Shown: piece by piece, positions 49,156 to 61,927 of the stretch
Numbering within the stretch: the first letter of the stretch is position 1
Layout of the letters: each line of letters opens with the position of its first letter
Assembly: GCA_019843655.1 (NCBI GenBank)
Contig: JACDQD010000010.1
Coordinates: 5,873,637-5,937,636 of the forward strand
Direction: 5' to 3'
Origin: Lethocerus indicus
Lineage: Eukaryota; Arthropoda; Insecta; Hemiptera; Belostomatidae
Length of the DNA: 64,000 bases
The notes under the pieces: model-generated
Database searches by the model: none
Seen by the model: the letters and a program-made list of their open reading frames with translations, nothing else
What the model was told of the DNA's origin: nothing
Made by a program: the position numbers and the translations under genes

Positions 49156-52100
49156 ATCTTATTCCAACTCACGAAAATAGAATATAGTAGTAGAATAAAG
49201 TCTGATTGTTTGAAACCGACAGTTCAAATTGACCGCTGAAAGACAATACGGCTATAATAAAATAAGATTCAAGACACCGTTTCTGCCGCCCATTGTTGGC
49301 CCACCGCCACATATTTTCGGACCAAGTTCGAATCGTGTCCCGTTTAGCGTCGAATTTGCGACTTCTGCACAACGGCCGGAGGACGAATTCTGTAAGAAAA
49401 ACGTTGACGCGTTTTTGTTTTCGGCCCGTTCCCGGTATATAATGTTTCTGCGTGATATATGACGAGACTGGGCCTCTGGAACCGGTCCAGCTCCGCATTC
49501 ATATTTCACGGCGTGAGGGCCGTTCGGCCCCGTCATGTCGGAGGCCGGAGCTCTCCTCAAGACAATTGGAGCTCGTTCCGCCCATAAAGTATTTTGTTTC
49601 CATCGGGTAATTCTCGGGTTCTCGGCACAGAGAAGCGGAAGCGTTATCTAAGAGCGAATAACAATAATTATTTATTAGTTAATACCACGAAGTCTCATTA
49701 CAGACCCGAGGTAACATTTGGGTGGCCCCGGTGTTGGAATCTCCATTTGGAATACCGACTAAAACCCCTGTTGCTACCACTGAAATATGCCAGGATTTTA
49801 CTACAATTCAGGAGCAAAAATATAAGGGGGGGACCAACCAAATACGTATACAGGATCTCATCGGTCTTACTGAATGTCAATGTAAATATCACTTGGAAAA
49901 ATTAACAAAATTTATCGCACAGTTTAAACTATTAAGATCCGGGTGTTTGGCAGGGTTCAGGAATTTTTTGAACGCATTGTTGGATAGTCGAACGCTGTCC
50001 TGGGAATGTTGGAGATGTTGAGGATTTTACTGGGACCGGTAGCGGAGGTGTGGGAAAAATCGATGATCATTTTAATTATTCAGTATTTCCGTACTATTTT
50101 CGTTCGGCCATTTTCGAACGAAATAATTCCGCGGCATTAAATCCCCACTTTTGGGGAAAGCCGAGAAAAATAATCCGACGAGCGGTCTTTCATCCCTTCC
50201 CCAATATCCGTTGGGGGCCTCTGTTGGTAATGAAGCGATAAAAATTCATCAAACGCCGGCCGGTAAAGATCGCAGCGAAATAAAATATAGCACTTTCTCG
50301 TGCCCAGAGGAATAGGCCCCGAGGCTCACAAATGGAATTGTGATGGCGGTATCGAACAATACATCTCAATAGCAATTATAACTATATTCCATAGTGCCAC
50401 AACGAGACCAACCAGAAATTGAAATAACAAATTTGCGACGGAAGGGAATTCGATCCTCCAATTGCCAAGTTGTACAAATTTACAAATGTCCTAATTTCAT
50501 TAATATATCGTCGTTACAATGCTGGGAAATGATTGAGAGTAAAATCGTACCGACCAAACGCATAGAATATAATAAAAAATTTGGAAATACAGTTTGATAC
50601 TGAAGCATCCTGTTACCACTATTGCTGCCGGTACCCATATTACCGTTCGGCATCACAGTTATAATTAGGTTTTTATGGTTATTACAAGGAAGGGACTAGA
50701 AATTTAAGTAAATGCCCCTTAACAAAATCAAGTTCGTCCGCATCACGACCGAAACTACCAGCGGAAAAATGTCCGACCGAGATAATCGTCATTTTTATTG
50801 TCACCAAACTATTTTCGGGTGAGGGAGAAACAGTCGTCCGTTATCCCTCGGAAGGAATAAATAAAAGCCCCCTTCCGTGGAGTAGAGCCAGTTATTTCAA
50901 AAGTCCACATCCTTAAATCTATGGAGTAGAAATGAAATGTAGCTCAGTCCAGAATTATTTCTCCCCTCCCTTTTTTCCTGTTTCTCTTTTTTTCTCTCCC
51001 TGTCCCTGGGGAAGAGTCCGAAGAGGCAGCCCCCACGAGGCAGCGCCCAACTACTACCAACGCCCAACCCCCTACTAACTTAAGACTAGTCCACAACTAT
51101 GAATTACATTTATGTATTAATATTTCAGTGGCCTGTTCGCCAGAGAAGGGGGAAGTTCGCTTACTTATTAACTCGGATTAATTTATAGGGATGCAGGTTC
51201 CGGTTTTTATTTTCCCTTTCAACGTTTATGGGGCAGGTAGTTAAGCTGACGTTTAATTAAATTACATATTAGTTTCAGTATTATCGCAACTTTCTAACTC
51301 CAGGGTTAACTGCCTGTTACTCCAATACTGTGATCTATATGCCATTTAATCAATATTTTTATTTTGTGCATTCAATAGCAATAAACAGTAGTGTAGTCAC
51401 GAGGATACAAAGTGGTTGCCCTTTCTATTGACGATGCCAATTTCGATACGTTTTATATACTTAATCATGGGGTATTTATTGGAAATCAATATTTTGATTA
51501 CAGAATATAAGTGCCCGAGATAGTAGAGGTGTACGGTAATATGAGTTACATACAATTAATGGCTCAAATAGACAACTACAAAAGTACAAAGTAGCATTAA
51601 TGCGAGGTGTATTATACACGCATTATTATTTTATATTCGATTGAAGCCACCATTGGTCTGTGAGTTCAATGAAGTGTTTGATTACCTTTGTAATCATAAC
51701 AAGGTTAAGCGCATTAGAGGAGCAACAAATAACAATTGACACGTGTGGTATTAGTTTCATTTGCATTGAGTCATTGACCTTACCGGATTATCCTGATATT
51801 GTAATATTTCAGCGCGTTTTTATTATTACAGTAACTCCACTGCAGGTAGAACGTTATTCTCCTAATTCATTAAAACGGCTCCTAATTCAGTTAGTACTAG
51901 CTGAGAAAACGTTAATGCGAGTTCTTAATTTAGCCTTACGCCACTCGAGAAAACCGGGAACAAAGCCTTTCGGGGACAGCTCCCCGTAAATCCACCCCCT
52001 TTCTAACCGCGACCACTGTTTTATCGTCGTCCCAGAGCGTTTTCCCTTATAAGCAACTTAGGGGTTGAGACATGCACTCGAACACACCGACCAAGTGAGA

Positions 52101-52180
52101 CCTCCCCGGTTACAAACAAGTCGGCGGACGTTTATTGAAAACCAGGGCCAGAAAGGGGGCGAGAGGGAGAGACGAAGGGC
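49156..52180. other. Non-coding, nothing firmly recognised
   Basis: Two overlapping frames at 49594-50021 are open for about 100 codons each in AT-rich DNA; neither resembles a known family. GGGCC-GTTC-GGCCC at 49517-49530 is a small hairpin. At 51850 CTGCAG/GTAGAA follows a T-rich tract and could be a splice site. Confidence 0.4.
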
Positions 52181-52320
52181 CTCTCTCTCTCTCTCTCTCT
52201 CTCGCCCTCCCTCGCGCGGCGCCGAGGTTTAGGAAACGCCGAGAATAAAGTCGGCAAAGAGGTAGAAGCGGAAGAAGAAGAAGTAGCGGAGGAGGCGGAG
52301 GGGAGGGTAGGGCAAAGAGG
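52181..52320 (+). repeat. CT microsatellite next to a polypurine block
   Basis: A CT run of 23 nt (52181-52203) is followed by pyrimidine-rich DNA, then a purine-rich GAAGAAGAAGAAG/GGAGGAGG block to about 52310. The arrangement echoes 6464-6624 in the opposite order. Confidence 0.85.
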
Positions 52321-55300
52321 ATTATTGGCTGGTACCCCGTCTCCTCCACAAACCCTCCGGATTTCCTGCGGTAGATACAAACAACCCGGTACGCTGTGAT
52401 ACTGCCTATCCCCCTTATGTCCCGAGCCAATACATATCCTTCCCGCTAGCTTGCCAATTGTCATCCTTATACCTTATTATTCGAATGATAACCGGAAACG
52501 TCTGTTATAAGCGTGCAATATGTTATGGGTCTTACAATTTTATGCATAACCGGATATACAGCCTTTTCTGGTCATATAATTTAGAATCGTGCGTATAAAT
52601 ACATTGAAAAAATTTTTTTACAAACAATTCCCGTCATCCAAATCCATATCACTTCAATTATGTTGCCAATTTCCATCCTTATACTTAGAAATATCTGTAA
52701 ACCTGAACTATAAACAGTTCAGAATACATTGAAAATTTAGGGAGTTAAAAAGAGTTGGCTTTAGAACTGATTTTATAGTCGCTAATTATTAAAAATACAA
52801 AATCGTTTAAGTTCATTTTAGCATCAGCTAAAATAAGAATTATAGGTTGTTATAGGGTAAATAGGGAAGCTTTATCCGCGCTTTGAAAAATAAATTAATT
52901 TCCAATGGCGCTTACAATTGTACTCTATCGGAGATTACATTTGTAATTATTGTATCAATTTCATATTGCAACATAAATAAGCCAGACCATAAATCTTACG
53001 TTTATTTTCGCCTACTCTTTTGCACTTATCCTTTAATCCCTCGGCTTAGGCCAGGGACAGGTGGTCTCCGGGCAGGTAAAGCTTCTAGTTATATAATTTA
53101 TGCCTACATTTTTAAAAGTGGATTTATTGCCCGAAAGGACACGCCCACAACACGGACGCACACAAGCGCGCGACTGAAGAATAAATTAATGCCCTCCTAT
53201 GGGCATAGACGTTTTCTCATTTAATATTACGCACGCGAAGAACACTGAACCAATATGAAGATATTAGCTTACTCGTGTTGCGGTTTAACTCTCAATTCAA
53301 ATTTTTATTTTTTATTCCAACGAAATGTTGAAATATTAGAAACCTGCCTAGTAAATCCACAGTAAGTCCAGTAAGTGGAAATTTTGTTATCATATTTGAT
53401 TTATCGTGTATTGAAAATATATAATTTACATCTTATATTTTGTTCTGTTATGATGATATTTTATTAGTTTTGCTTCAACCCGTCCTATCCTTAATTTAAG
53501 GATGCATTGAGCGCACGCAGGATTAACATTTCGATTAGATTCCTTTTCCGGCCCCTACACCGTCTTGTACAGCGTCCAGCTTCTTAGCGGCGTTCCCGGT
53601 TCCTGTTCCTAATTTACAGAACACGTAAACCCCCCTGCATCGCTCGTGTGTGTTTGTACCGATTTTAAACTTCGCTTATTAGAGCCGTCTGCGTGTACGC
53701 CGAGCGGTATAAAGTTAAGTGATGACACAGGGACGTATAATGATCCTACCCCATCCCCAATCCACCAACGTTGGCTGTAAACACCGAAGGATTATTAAGT
53801 GGGATTATTTGAGCGGCTGAGAGTCGTTGTTCCGATTTAATTGTTTGCGATTAATCAGTTTCAATTCTCGACTCGACGCCTACGCTACGCGGCGGTTTGT
53901 TTGTTGTTTGTACGAATATATTGATGTTTGGTCCGCCGACATCGGGCCCTGACTGAATTCACTGCGATTTTTAACGTTCATTATATTTAAGTCCTACCTT
54001 AATTTATTCTTTAATATTTCGAGTAATTTACTTACTACAGTTATAGATATATATTTTTAAAATACTTTTTAAATTTGCGAGGTTTCTCACATCGTCAATA
54101 TACAACGCGAACGCCTCCACTTAGGGTACTACTAAGTGTTCCTGACGATGCTTCGAGGGGAACAACGTTGTTACCGACGAGAACAACGAGCCCCCGATGA
54201 AGAAGAGCAAATTAGTTCGGAATATTAGGTCATGGAAGCCAGTATTGAGAGGAAAAAAAACTTTAATAATATACTAATGGAATTCATGTCGGCATTATCA
54301 CTATCAGTGTTAACGAGGATTTTTATACTGCTCATATGTACCACTTTACCCACTTTACCAAAGAATCGACACGAGTTCTTAACCTTGTATTTAACCGTTG
54401 TTGCAACATTTTTATTTTAAACGCAATTGTCGCGAGAAGTGTTCCAAAATTGCAGTAGCAATGCTTCTGTAGATAGTCTTCCCCTGTTAGTCGAATTTAA
54501 AGTGCTATAAAGTGCTCGTGGCAGACTGCCGGCGTTGTTCGTTACATTATTGACGGGGTAAATGCCGGTTAAAATCCGTTGCTGCGAATAGCGATTAATA
54601 GGGGGGATTTTAGTGTTCCGTGTAGGGGGGATGTTAGTGTTTAGTGTACCGGCCTCCCCCCCCCCCTCGCGAATAACCGGATTGGAAGCGAGGGTCTAAT
54701 AACTCTGTTATAAATCCATCTCTAGGTTTTGATTGGGTCGTATTGGGACGCGTCCCGGACCTTGTTAACGGCCCCACGTGGCCGCCCTAGCGGACATCGA
54801 CACCTTTCCCAACCGTCTCTCGTCTTTGTCCCCCGCCGTCGATTCAAAGGCCCGTCTCGGGCATATAATGAAAACACTTGTACATTTAAATGTATGCAAC
54901 CGAAATGGCAAAGCTCAATGCAAATGAGAGCTCGGGCTTGAAATATTCAAGAGCCCGGGCCGTTTTTAGCAGTTTCGACGGGGTAGAGGTGGCAACCGTA
55001 ATAAGAAAATAAATAACGACGAATATTATTTAATACGAAGTAATAGTTTTCAAAAATAAAATCCGACATGTGTTTTATGCATGCAATATCGAAATATCAA
55101 TATAGAAATAGGAATGCTCCAAAATTTCTGAAAGTGAGTAACTAAAAGAGTTCAAAACTACCCGCTTTAGTTATCGACAAATGATTACTGACAGATAAAG
55201 CCGCTTACCTTCAATTCGAGTATAATTCTGTTCGATAATAAATTAAATTCATATTCCGTACCTTTTATTTGTAGAAACGTACTAAATATCTTAATTGTGA

Positions 55301-55361
55301 AAGCGTTAATGCAATCACTCATATTTGAATGAAACTAACGACTTGTTTCCTATTGTTTTCA
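52321..55361. other. Non-coding, nothing recognised
   Basis: AT-rich for the most part, with a GC patch at 54640-54860 that includes a C run at about 54657-54666. No recognisable coding sequence. Confidence 0.45.
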
Positions 55362-55420
55362 GGTGAGTCAACTGGAATTTGAGATGTTTACTGGAAAGTC
55401 GTAAACTTACAAGTAAGTCA
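55340..55420 (+). promoter_or_regulatory. Candidate recursive-splice site / RS-exon
   Basis: CTTGTTTCCTATTGTTTTCAG is a strong 3' splice signal. It is followed at once by GTGAGTCA, a good 5' splice signal, and 50 nt later by CAA/GTAAGTCA. A joined 3'/5' site is the hallmark of recursive splicing in long insect introns. It lies on the same strand as the FAM20B-like exons, 41 kb downstream. The 50 nt has no fully open frame. Confidence 0.35.
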
Positions 55421-56399
55421 ACAACGGTTGTATACATTTCACTGGAATGAACATCGCCCAACCATTTATGGGAAATAGTCATGTAGGCCTATATTAACGA
55501 AGTTTTTTGGTAACTGTATTAACGCTCTATTCCACCTACTGCGCGAAATATACTTTTGTGGATTACGAAATAAATATATGAAAAAAAATTAAAATATAAT
55601 AGAAATAATTATTTAAATTATTCACACTCGGTAAATATTTTTAGTGGAACAAATTAAACATTTGAATACATTTAGACACGCAATAAGGCAATGAACACGG
55701 AACTAATAATTAATGTTCACGACAGCTAATACTAAACTATAAAAGAAATATTTATTTAGCGTTTAAGATCCAAAAAATAAGAACATTGACGAATAGCGGC
55801 AGATTGTATCAAATGCCTGTATATCTTCATTAATGTGGCGGAAACTCATTTACATCTGTTTACCAGTAAAGCGCGGGCTAATACCCAGATTTGCTTCGGC
55901 AGTTTAACTGAAATCGCTGGCCAAACGTTATTTGGCCCGAAAGCTGGAATCGCTTAAGCGCCGAATCCATTTATATACGGCCGGGGAGCGTTCGGTTGGC
56001 TGAAAGATATACAGCGAGGAGTAATACTTTCGTCGTCTTTTTCTTAATGTTTCAAACTACGGCGCAGAGATAGTCAAATATTTTTCAGCGGACCGGATCA
56101 GGTACATTTATCAAAGTGGTTTATTCTTTTTTATGACACGAAGGTTTTTTGGATGGGCTAGCGGACTGCGGATTGGCAGTGTTAGCACTCGGAGTCCTGT
56201 TACTAGAGGAAACCAATTCCTACTATGTTAGCCCAAGCGTGAGCAACACGAGATTCATTGACTGAATAATATTATGGCGCGGAAATGAACCCAAATATTC
56301 GAGACAGGTTTTCGAATACCATTAATAAATTATGAGTATTTAATTGACTCCAACACTATTCACTTAATTCATTTAACTATATAGCTCTTTGCTACGTTG
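55421..56399. other. Non-coding, nothing recognised
   Basis: AT-rich sequence; only short random open frames. Confidence 0.45.
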
Positions 56400-57290
56400 G
56401 TTAGTTTAGAGGATATGGGATAATTGTGTGATTTTAAGGAACTCTTGAATCTCAAAACAGATAGAGGCGGTTTAAATGTGTCGCACTTTGAAGTGTGAGA
56501 ATTGCACTAGAGAATTGGTATCTTGTGGAGGAGGTTAATCGATATTCAATAGCGGTTGAAGGAAGTGTAACAGTGCTGTGGGTATAAAATTTATTGTTCC
56601 TGCCTGGAAACTAAAGTTGGCCGTGTATGTATAACGGATGTGGAGCTGTTTCAAATCAGACGGGTCTGCGCGGTTGGATTTGTATATTGTTTGGCGGGGA
56701 GTACGGGAAGGTGTCCCGAGTGATTGGATACAAATTGAAGATTTTTGTAATATGAAGAATTGGATCCAGAATATTGTGACGCGCAAGTATGTTACGTATT
56801 GCTGTCTGTGTTGATAACACAGCTGATAACATATCAGTGGCGACGAGGAGGAGAGCATTCAGAGGCGCCTGTATGTAATATGAAGGAGGAAGGGTTGGTG
56901 TAGTCTGTAGGCATTTTGGAGAATTTTAAGGAGAGAGAAGGATTAATTAGCAGAATGTGGAGAAGTGAAGAAATCTTGAGTTGGAAATATTGGATTAAGT
57001 TATGATAGAAGGGTTGGATACGTTAATAAGGGATTCGAATGGTATTCCGGTAATGACTGTGGATTAATGGATGTGGTTTTGCCAGCGCGTAGTGCACGCT
57101 GAAGGTCTCGAGTAAATATACTCCCATTTATATTTACTTCAATATAAATGGCTATGAATTAGCCGGATGTTGATTCGGGCTGTTAAACACGTTTTCAAGG
57201 AGGTCCAGAATAGATTGGATGTTAGAGTAGGTGGAGAAATGATGTTAGGAATTGGGAAATGCAACGGGGAAGATGCTTAATGCTACGACC
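56400..57290 (+). other. C-poor, G/T/A-rich segment with three adjacent hairpins
   Basis: C is markedly scarce on the + strand over about 900 bp while G is plentiful, unlike the flanks. At 57086-57151 lie three hairpins in a row: GCGT/ACGC, GAGTA/TACTC (57110-57123), and an 11-bp perfect stem CCATTTATATT/AATATAAATGG with loop TACTTC (57124-57151). A 107-codon open frame on the minus strand (56535-56858) is probably a by-product of the skew. Confidence 0.5.
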
Positions 57291-59952
57291 TAGGTTTCTT
57301 TCAATTTTACCCGGAATTCATGAAAGTGGGTTCTGTGGTTCCTAGTAGATATCCCTTATATTTTATGAGTGTTATACCTAGAACCTGATGTGTTTGGTCA
57401 GCTCCTGGAAGTTTCGTCTGTTTAGATAAGTACAAAAAATACTGCATACGTTTAAAAAAATATTGAGTATTAAACATATTGACATTGGTATTTCTAGTGG
57501 ACTAGAATTTCGGAGGAGATATAATCACGGCTAGATTATTTAGCTATCTATTTAATATAGTATTTAGCAATACTCTATATAGTTATTACGAGTGTAAGAT
57601 GTCATTCCTATTTAAGAAATAATTTGAGAATAAGAAATGAAATGGAAAAAACGAACAGTCTGGTTACTGGTTAGGAGTGAACGCTTTTCCCCTAGAAACT
57701 GTGAGCCTCGTGTTCTATTCTTGACGTTCTCTCTGGGACTTTCCCAATCCGTAACGGGGCCACTTCCTTATTGCGCCGTTTATTCCCGGTGGACAGTGTG
57801 TTTATGCAATGTCCATAAAACGAACGGGTCCGGTTGTCCGCCTTCTCAAAAGTCGAACATCCCCCCGTCCGTCGTAAAAACGGCCACAACCAGACTCCAC
57901 CTTCGCATAAACAGTAGTCCAATCGAGACACCGCTCTCCGGTTTATTTTGAGGAATCAATTCGCGTTATCAAATTGCATTTTCGCTCGATATAATTATTT
58001 GAAAAATTTCTTTCTTTCCACGTTTTTTAATATTCGCAAGGAGGAGTGCGTTACACGGTCTCTGGAGCGGGTCGATATGCAGGATAGGAGCTCGGGCGTA
58101 TGTGCCCGCGACTGCATCAATCCGCAGCATAAACTATGAATGACTATTGTGGGCCCTTCCCCCCGTCATTAATTAGCGGGTTGGGGCACAATGGGGCTTC
58201 TCCTACATTCGGTTCGGCGCCCTCATCCCCGCCCCCTCATCCCGCTCCCTCGCCCCTCACTCAATCCCATATTAGGCCTTTGTAAGGTCACACGCTGACG
58301 GATTAAAAAGCGACCGCCCCAATCGCCCTCAGCCCCGTTATAAACCCGGACGCTTCATCTGCCGAAACAGATTTGCGGCGTATTGTCCTTCTCCGTTTAC
58401 ACACTCGACCCCGATCCGTTTAATCTTTCATAATCAATATCAACGCCGGAGTCAACAACTGGAGTCCCTAATCGCAGTAACACGGCGACACGGTAGAGAA
58501 ATCCCTAAATTGTACAAGAATTGTTCGCGTACAGCTCTGGATAAATAATGTTCAGGATATGTAAATGATATACGGACAGAAATGAATAATTCACTGGTCA
58601 TAATCGACGATATCCTGCTGCACTAGCTAATAATATCGGAAAGGACAAATATGAGGTGGTACACTGTAATATAAATATAACTCTAAGAATTACATGTTAA
58701 AATCTGTTTTGCTTCATACTATTTCGATAGCGGCACTCATTTTTATACCGGAATTAAATGTAGTCGCCGTCGACTCAGTTTCATTCGTATCGGATGCATT
58801 AATTCTAATACACTAATAGTAGTGAAATATAGAGACCTGTCGGCCCTGTAGTAGACTCGAGAATTCGGAACGGTATCGCAATGACTGTTCATGACGAAAA
58901 CGCTGAGGAAGAAGGAAAATATAACGGGAATAATAATGAAATCTTAGTGAAACAAAACAGCCTGGGTGGGGGTAGAGGGTCAAATAATATTTGACTTGTT
59001 ACTATTCGTTACCCGGGATAAGATCTTAAAAGTCTTAATGCAATTCGAACTCGTGGTTAACATTTTTTAACCTTATCTTCACGGGGGTTTCGGCGTTTCG
59101 ACTATTAATTTTTTTTCCCCTCTCGAGGAACCGGTAGGGGAGCGGACCTACCACCCCCCCGGCCCGCCTTGCAGCCCTTATTTGCATTCGCAGGGACCCA
59201 CTTAAAATAAGGTTTTAAAAATATTACTTATATAATTTATAACGGTTCCCTTTTTTCTCCTCCCCCTTCCCCACCTTACTCGTTTCCCGGCTACCAAAGC
59301 CTTAGTTTTCGAGAATTGTGTTCTCAGGAGGGTAAAATGCAAGTAACGAGGTCGGAACGGAGAGACACATTTCTTATTTTAAATTATGAAAATCCAATTC
59401 GGCATTAATTTGAATTTGACGCAGGGCATCGATAAAGAAAGTTTCATTTGTTTTAGCTCGAACCGCCCGTTGTCGCAGAGCGGATTTCCCCCTTCCCATC
59501 CCCCTCATCCTGTTTTTTAAGTATCGACCCAGTTAAGTGTTTACTCGGCAGCATTCCAAAGTAAGAGAAATTTAATTGAGGAATTAATTCTCATTCCGCG
59601 AACAATTCACATGTGGCGTATTAAGATCCTGTATCGGCCAACTTGAAGTGAAATGAGCTGTAACGAACGATTCGCCTGAGAATAAATCTGAAAATTGTTT
59701 CGACACAAATAGATTGGCGATATAACTGTGGGGATTGAAAGCTGGACAATAATTTAAACTGGAATAAATTAACGAATAAAATTCAGAACTCCGCGTTGAG
59801 GCACATGACTGGAAATTTTGATAAGTAATGCATCAGTGCATTGTTATAATACGATAAAATTAACGCTAGTACAAGTCAAAGCTGTACAGGCGAATAGCAC
59901 AATAATAAAAATCTACAGTCCCGATTATTACAATCCAGACATAATAAAAATA
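57291..59952. other. Non-coding, nothing recognised
   Basis: Contains GC-rich patches at 57690-57930 and 58140-58480 with overlapping open frames on both strands, none of known type. C runs lie at 59152-59160. Confidence 0.45.
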
Positions 59953-60265
59953 TTTCTGTCTCCTCTCGCTGGCTTGGTCTTTAGCTAGACCAGTTTCAGC
60001 TGCTCGTCACCTACAGTAGCGGTAGTCACTTTGGATGTTTTTTAGGCATCCTCACTGCACTGTCACTGTCACTTGTACTGTCACATTTCCGCACCACACT
60101 CAGGGGCCGCTAGTTAATCGGTGCAAGCGCACCCAACGAACTTTAGTTAAGTACAAATCCGCACCATCTGTCGTGTTTATATTGTGTATCGTGGGTATAC
60201 ATGAAACAGTGTTGTTTCTCTTCTTTGGGTTGGGAGGGATTTTATTAATGTTTTTATTTACTGTA
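59953..60265 (+). repeat. Hammerhead-type interspersed repeat, diverged copy
   Basis: TTTCTGTCTCCTCTCGCTGG, CTTGGTCTTTAGCTAGACCA and GCATCCTCACTGCACTGTCA, then GGGGCCGCTAGTTAATCGGT, match the family in the same order as 35572-35960. On the ribozyme strand stem I (GCTA/TAGC) and GAAA survive, but CTGAAGA has become CTGTAGG, so the core is dead. A 173-codon open frame beginning inside this copy (60035-60556) is mostly repeat-derived. Confidence 0.82.
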
Positions 60266-61291
60266 GTTGGTGGAAATAGCCTGCTAAATTCGTCACTGGC
60301 GATAGAAGTCCCAGTGAGTACGCTTTCCTCTATCAGAAAATATATTAAAATAATTATTACCTATTCGCTTTTTATATTAACTCCTAAACCTCGGTTCGTC
60401 TCCACATTTCTTCTACTGGCGGGCATCGATTTGATAAATAGGTATAGTCGCTTACACAAATCTTGTTTTCGTTCAATATCCATCTCGGGAGTTTTACGAT
60501 TCATATTGTTGATTCAGACCGTTGGGGGGCGGGGGTGGGTTATACCGCCCTGTTGATTTTCGATTACCTCCACCCCGCGCTCAGTCATTTCTATGCGGAT
60601 GTTAGTGCGCAGGGATATACCCCTCTTACGGGGGAGGGTACGCATTGGGGGTGAAAAAAATCGGACCTATACGTAGAGATCTGGCCATCTCTGCGATAAC
60701 CTGTTGGTTTAGGCCGCGGCGGTAGGGAAATGGTAATTACGCTTTGGATAAACGGTTTTAATGCATCAATACTTGAATTGATTCCCCTTCCAGTCATCCA
60801 CTTTTATCCGTCCTTGAGCAGTTTTTTCTAAAATATAACAATCGGAAATAAATCATTTTTTTAATCCATAATTCCCAAAACTCAGAATATTAACGCCCCC
60901 GGACCCCTGCGGTTAGCCATCTCCTCTTCCTATTGTATTATAATTTATCAAGGATAATAAACGAAATATATTTCTGTGTTATTATTCAATTATTAAACCG
61001 TTCTTCCATACTTTTTTTTGCCTTATAATATAGTATATTTTAAAATTGGAATAAAAATATTTAATCTCGTTAACGCCACTCTAACTTTAATTTTAATCGC
61101 TATTATATTACCCTATAACATATCGAGTCGGACAAAACATTTTGACACAATGTGTACAATCATTGAAAACCACATTGATGTAATTTCTAATGGGCTGAGC
61201 TGAAAATCATTTATGTTGCGATCGAACCTAGTTAAATTAATGACTCCGTACTGCACAGAAGACAGAATTTAAAATTCGTCTGTCTGTATAA
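60266..61291. other. Non-coding, AT-rich with one G-rich run
   Basis: GGGGGG-C-GGGGG-T-GGG lies at about 60524-60539. Beyond 60830 the sequence is AT-rich without recognised features. Confidence 0.45.
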
Positions 61292-61927
61292 CAGTGATCC
61301 CCAACGCGACAGAATTTTGGAAATTGCTAGGTTATAATAAATTAAACGTGTCACTATTTATTGAGCACCTTCGAGTGCTTCGAAAACAGTTTGAAGGGAG
61401 ATTTCTGCAGTTTACAAATATCCAGCCAATTGTCTCCTTCTGTATCAATCCTTTTACTCGCCAAATAAATGTAATGGAACTATGTATGGAACATAGTCGA
61501 CAAGGAATGATTCCCATTTTTTAAAAAAGCGGCATATAAAATCAAATCGTTTTTCGGGTCAACGTATTTATGGGAATCATTGTTTTCAAACACGAATTTA
61601 ATAAAATCACGATATAGATCTCGACTCCCCGATGAGCATCTTTATGATTGTACTCTCCTAATTACGAGGCACTGGCCAATGAAATGCAATGCCCAAGATC
61701 ATACTGACAGATCGATTGTGTATATTTTTTATTTACTTTGTATTACGTTTTGTATGTGCGTTTCTTTGTCTGAATGTAATTCGAACAATAATTTTATTAT
61801 TTTGTAATTATTGTTTATTTTTTTATCCCTGTCCAATTATAAATATCCTGAAAAATAATAGCCGGTGCCGGCCACCCTACAGATGTTTTAGAATGCGCTC
61901 TAGGGTATAAAAAGGTTGGGAACCCTG
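61292..61927 (+). mobile_element. hAT-family transposon, internally deleted
   Basis: The left end CAGTGATCCCCAAC and the right end AAAGGTTGGGAACCCTG (inverse CAGGGTTCCCAACC) are imperfect inverted repeats of the hAT type. The 636-bp body is far shorter than an autonomous hAT and carries only the C-terminal part of a transposase. An 8-bp target duplication is not clear: the flanks CTGTATAA and GTATATAC share GTATA only. This suggests age or slightly mis-set ends. The structure suggests an internal-deletion derivative that kept the 3' coding end. Confidence 0.75.
61294..61807 (+). pseudogene. hAT transposase C-terminus remnant (frameshifted)
   Basis: Segment A (61294-61524) reads ...LLGYNKLNVSLFIEHLRVLR, then KQFEGRFLQF and PIVSFCINPF, typical of the F-x-x-R-F-x-D/x-F...NPF part of ZBED/GTF2IRD2-like hAT transposases. 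A stop at 61522-61524 and a +1 shift lead to segment B (61526-61807): KAAYKIK, SFFGSTYLWESLFSN, then SRYRSRLPDEHLYDC. F-x-S/T-T-Y-x-C/W-E-S-x-F-S and K-S-x-Y-R-S-R-L-x-D-E-H-L are the hallmark of the hAT C-terminal dimerisation domain. The catalytic N-terminal half and the BED zinc finger are absent, so it cannot encode a working transposase. Confidence 0.85.

Noticed and set aside
49594..50021. Two overlapping open frames of about 100 codons in AT-rich DNA
   Set aside because: No family resemblance and no start or splice support; kept only as a gap note.
57692..57951. Open frames of 79 and 104 codons on opposite strands
   Set aside because: Complementary open frames in a GC-rich patch, with no recognisable protein on either strand.
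60035..60556. 173-codon open frame on the plus strand
   Set aside because: It starts inside a hammerhead-type repeat copy and runs into unrelated DNA; its hydrophobic part does not match a family.
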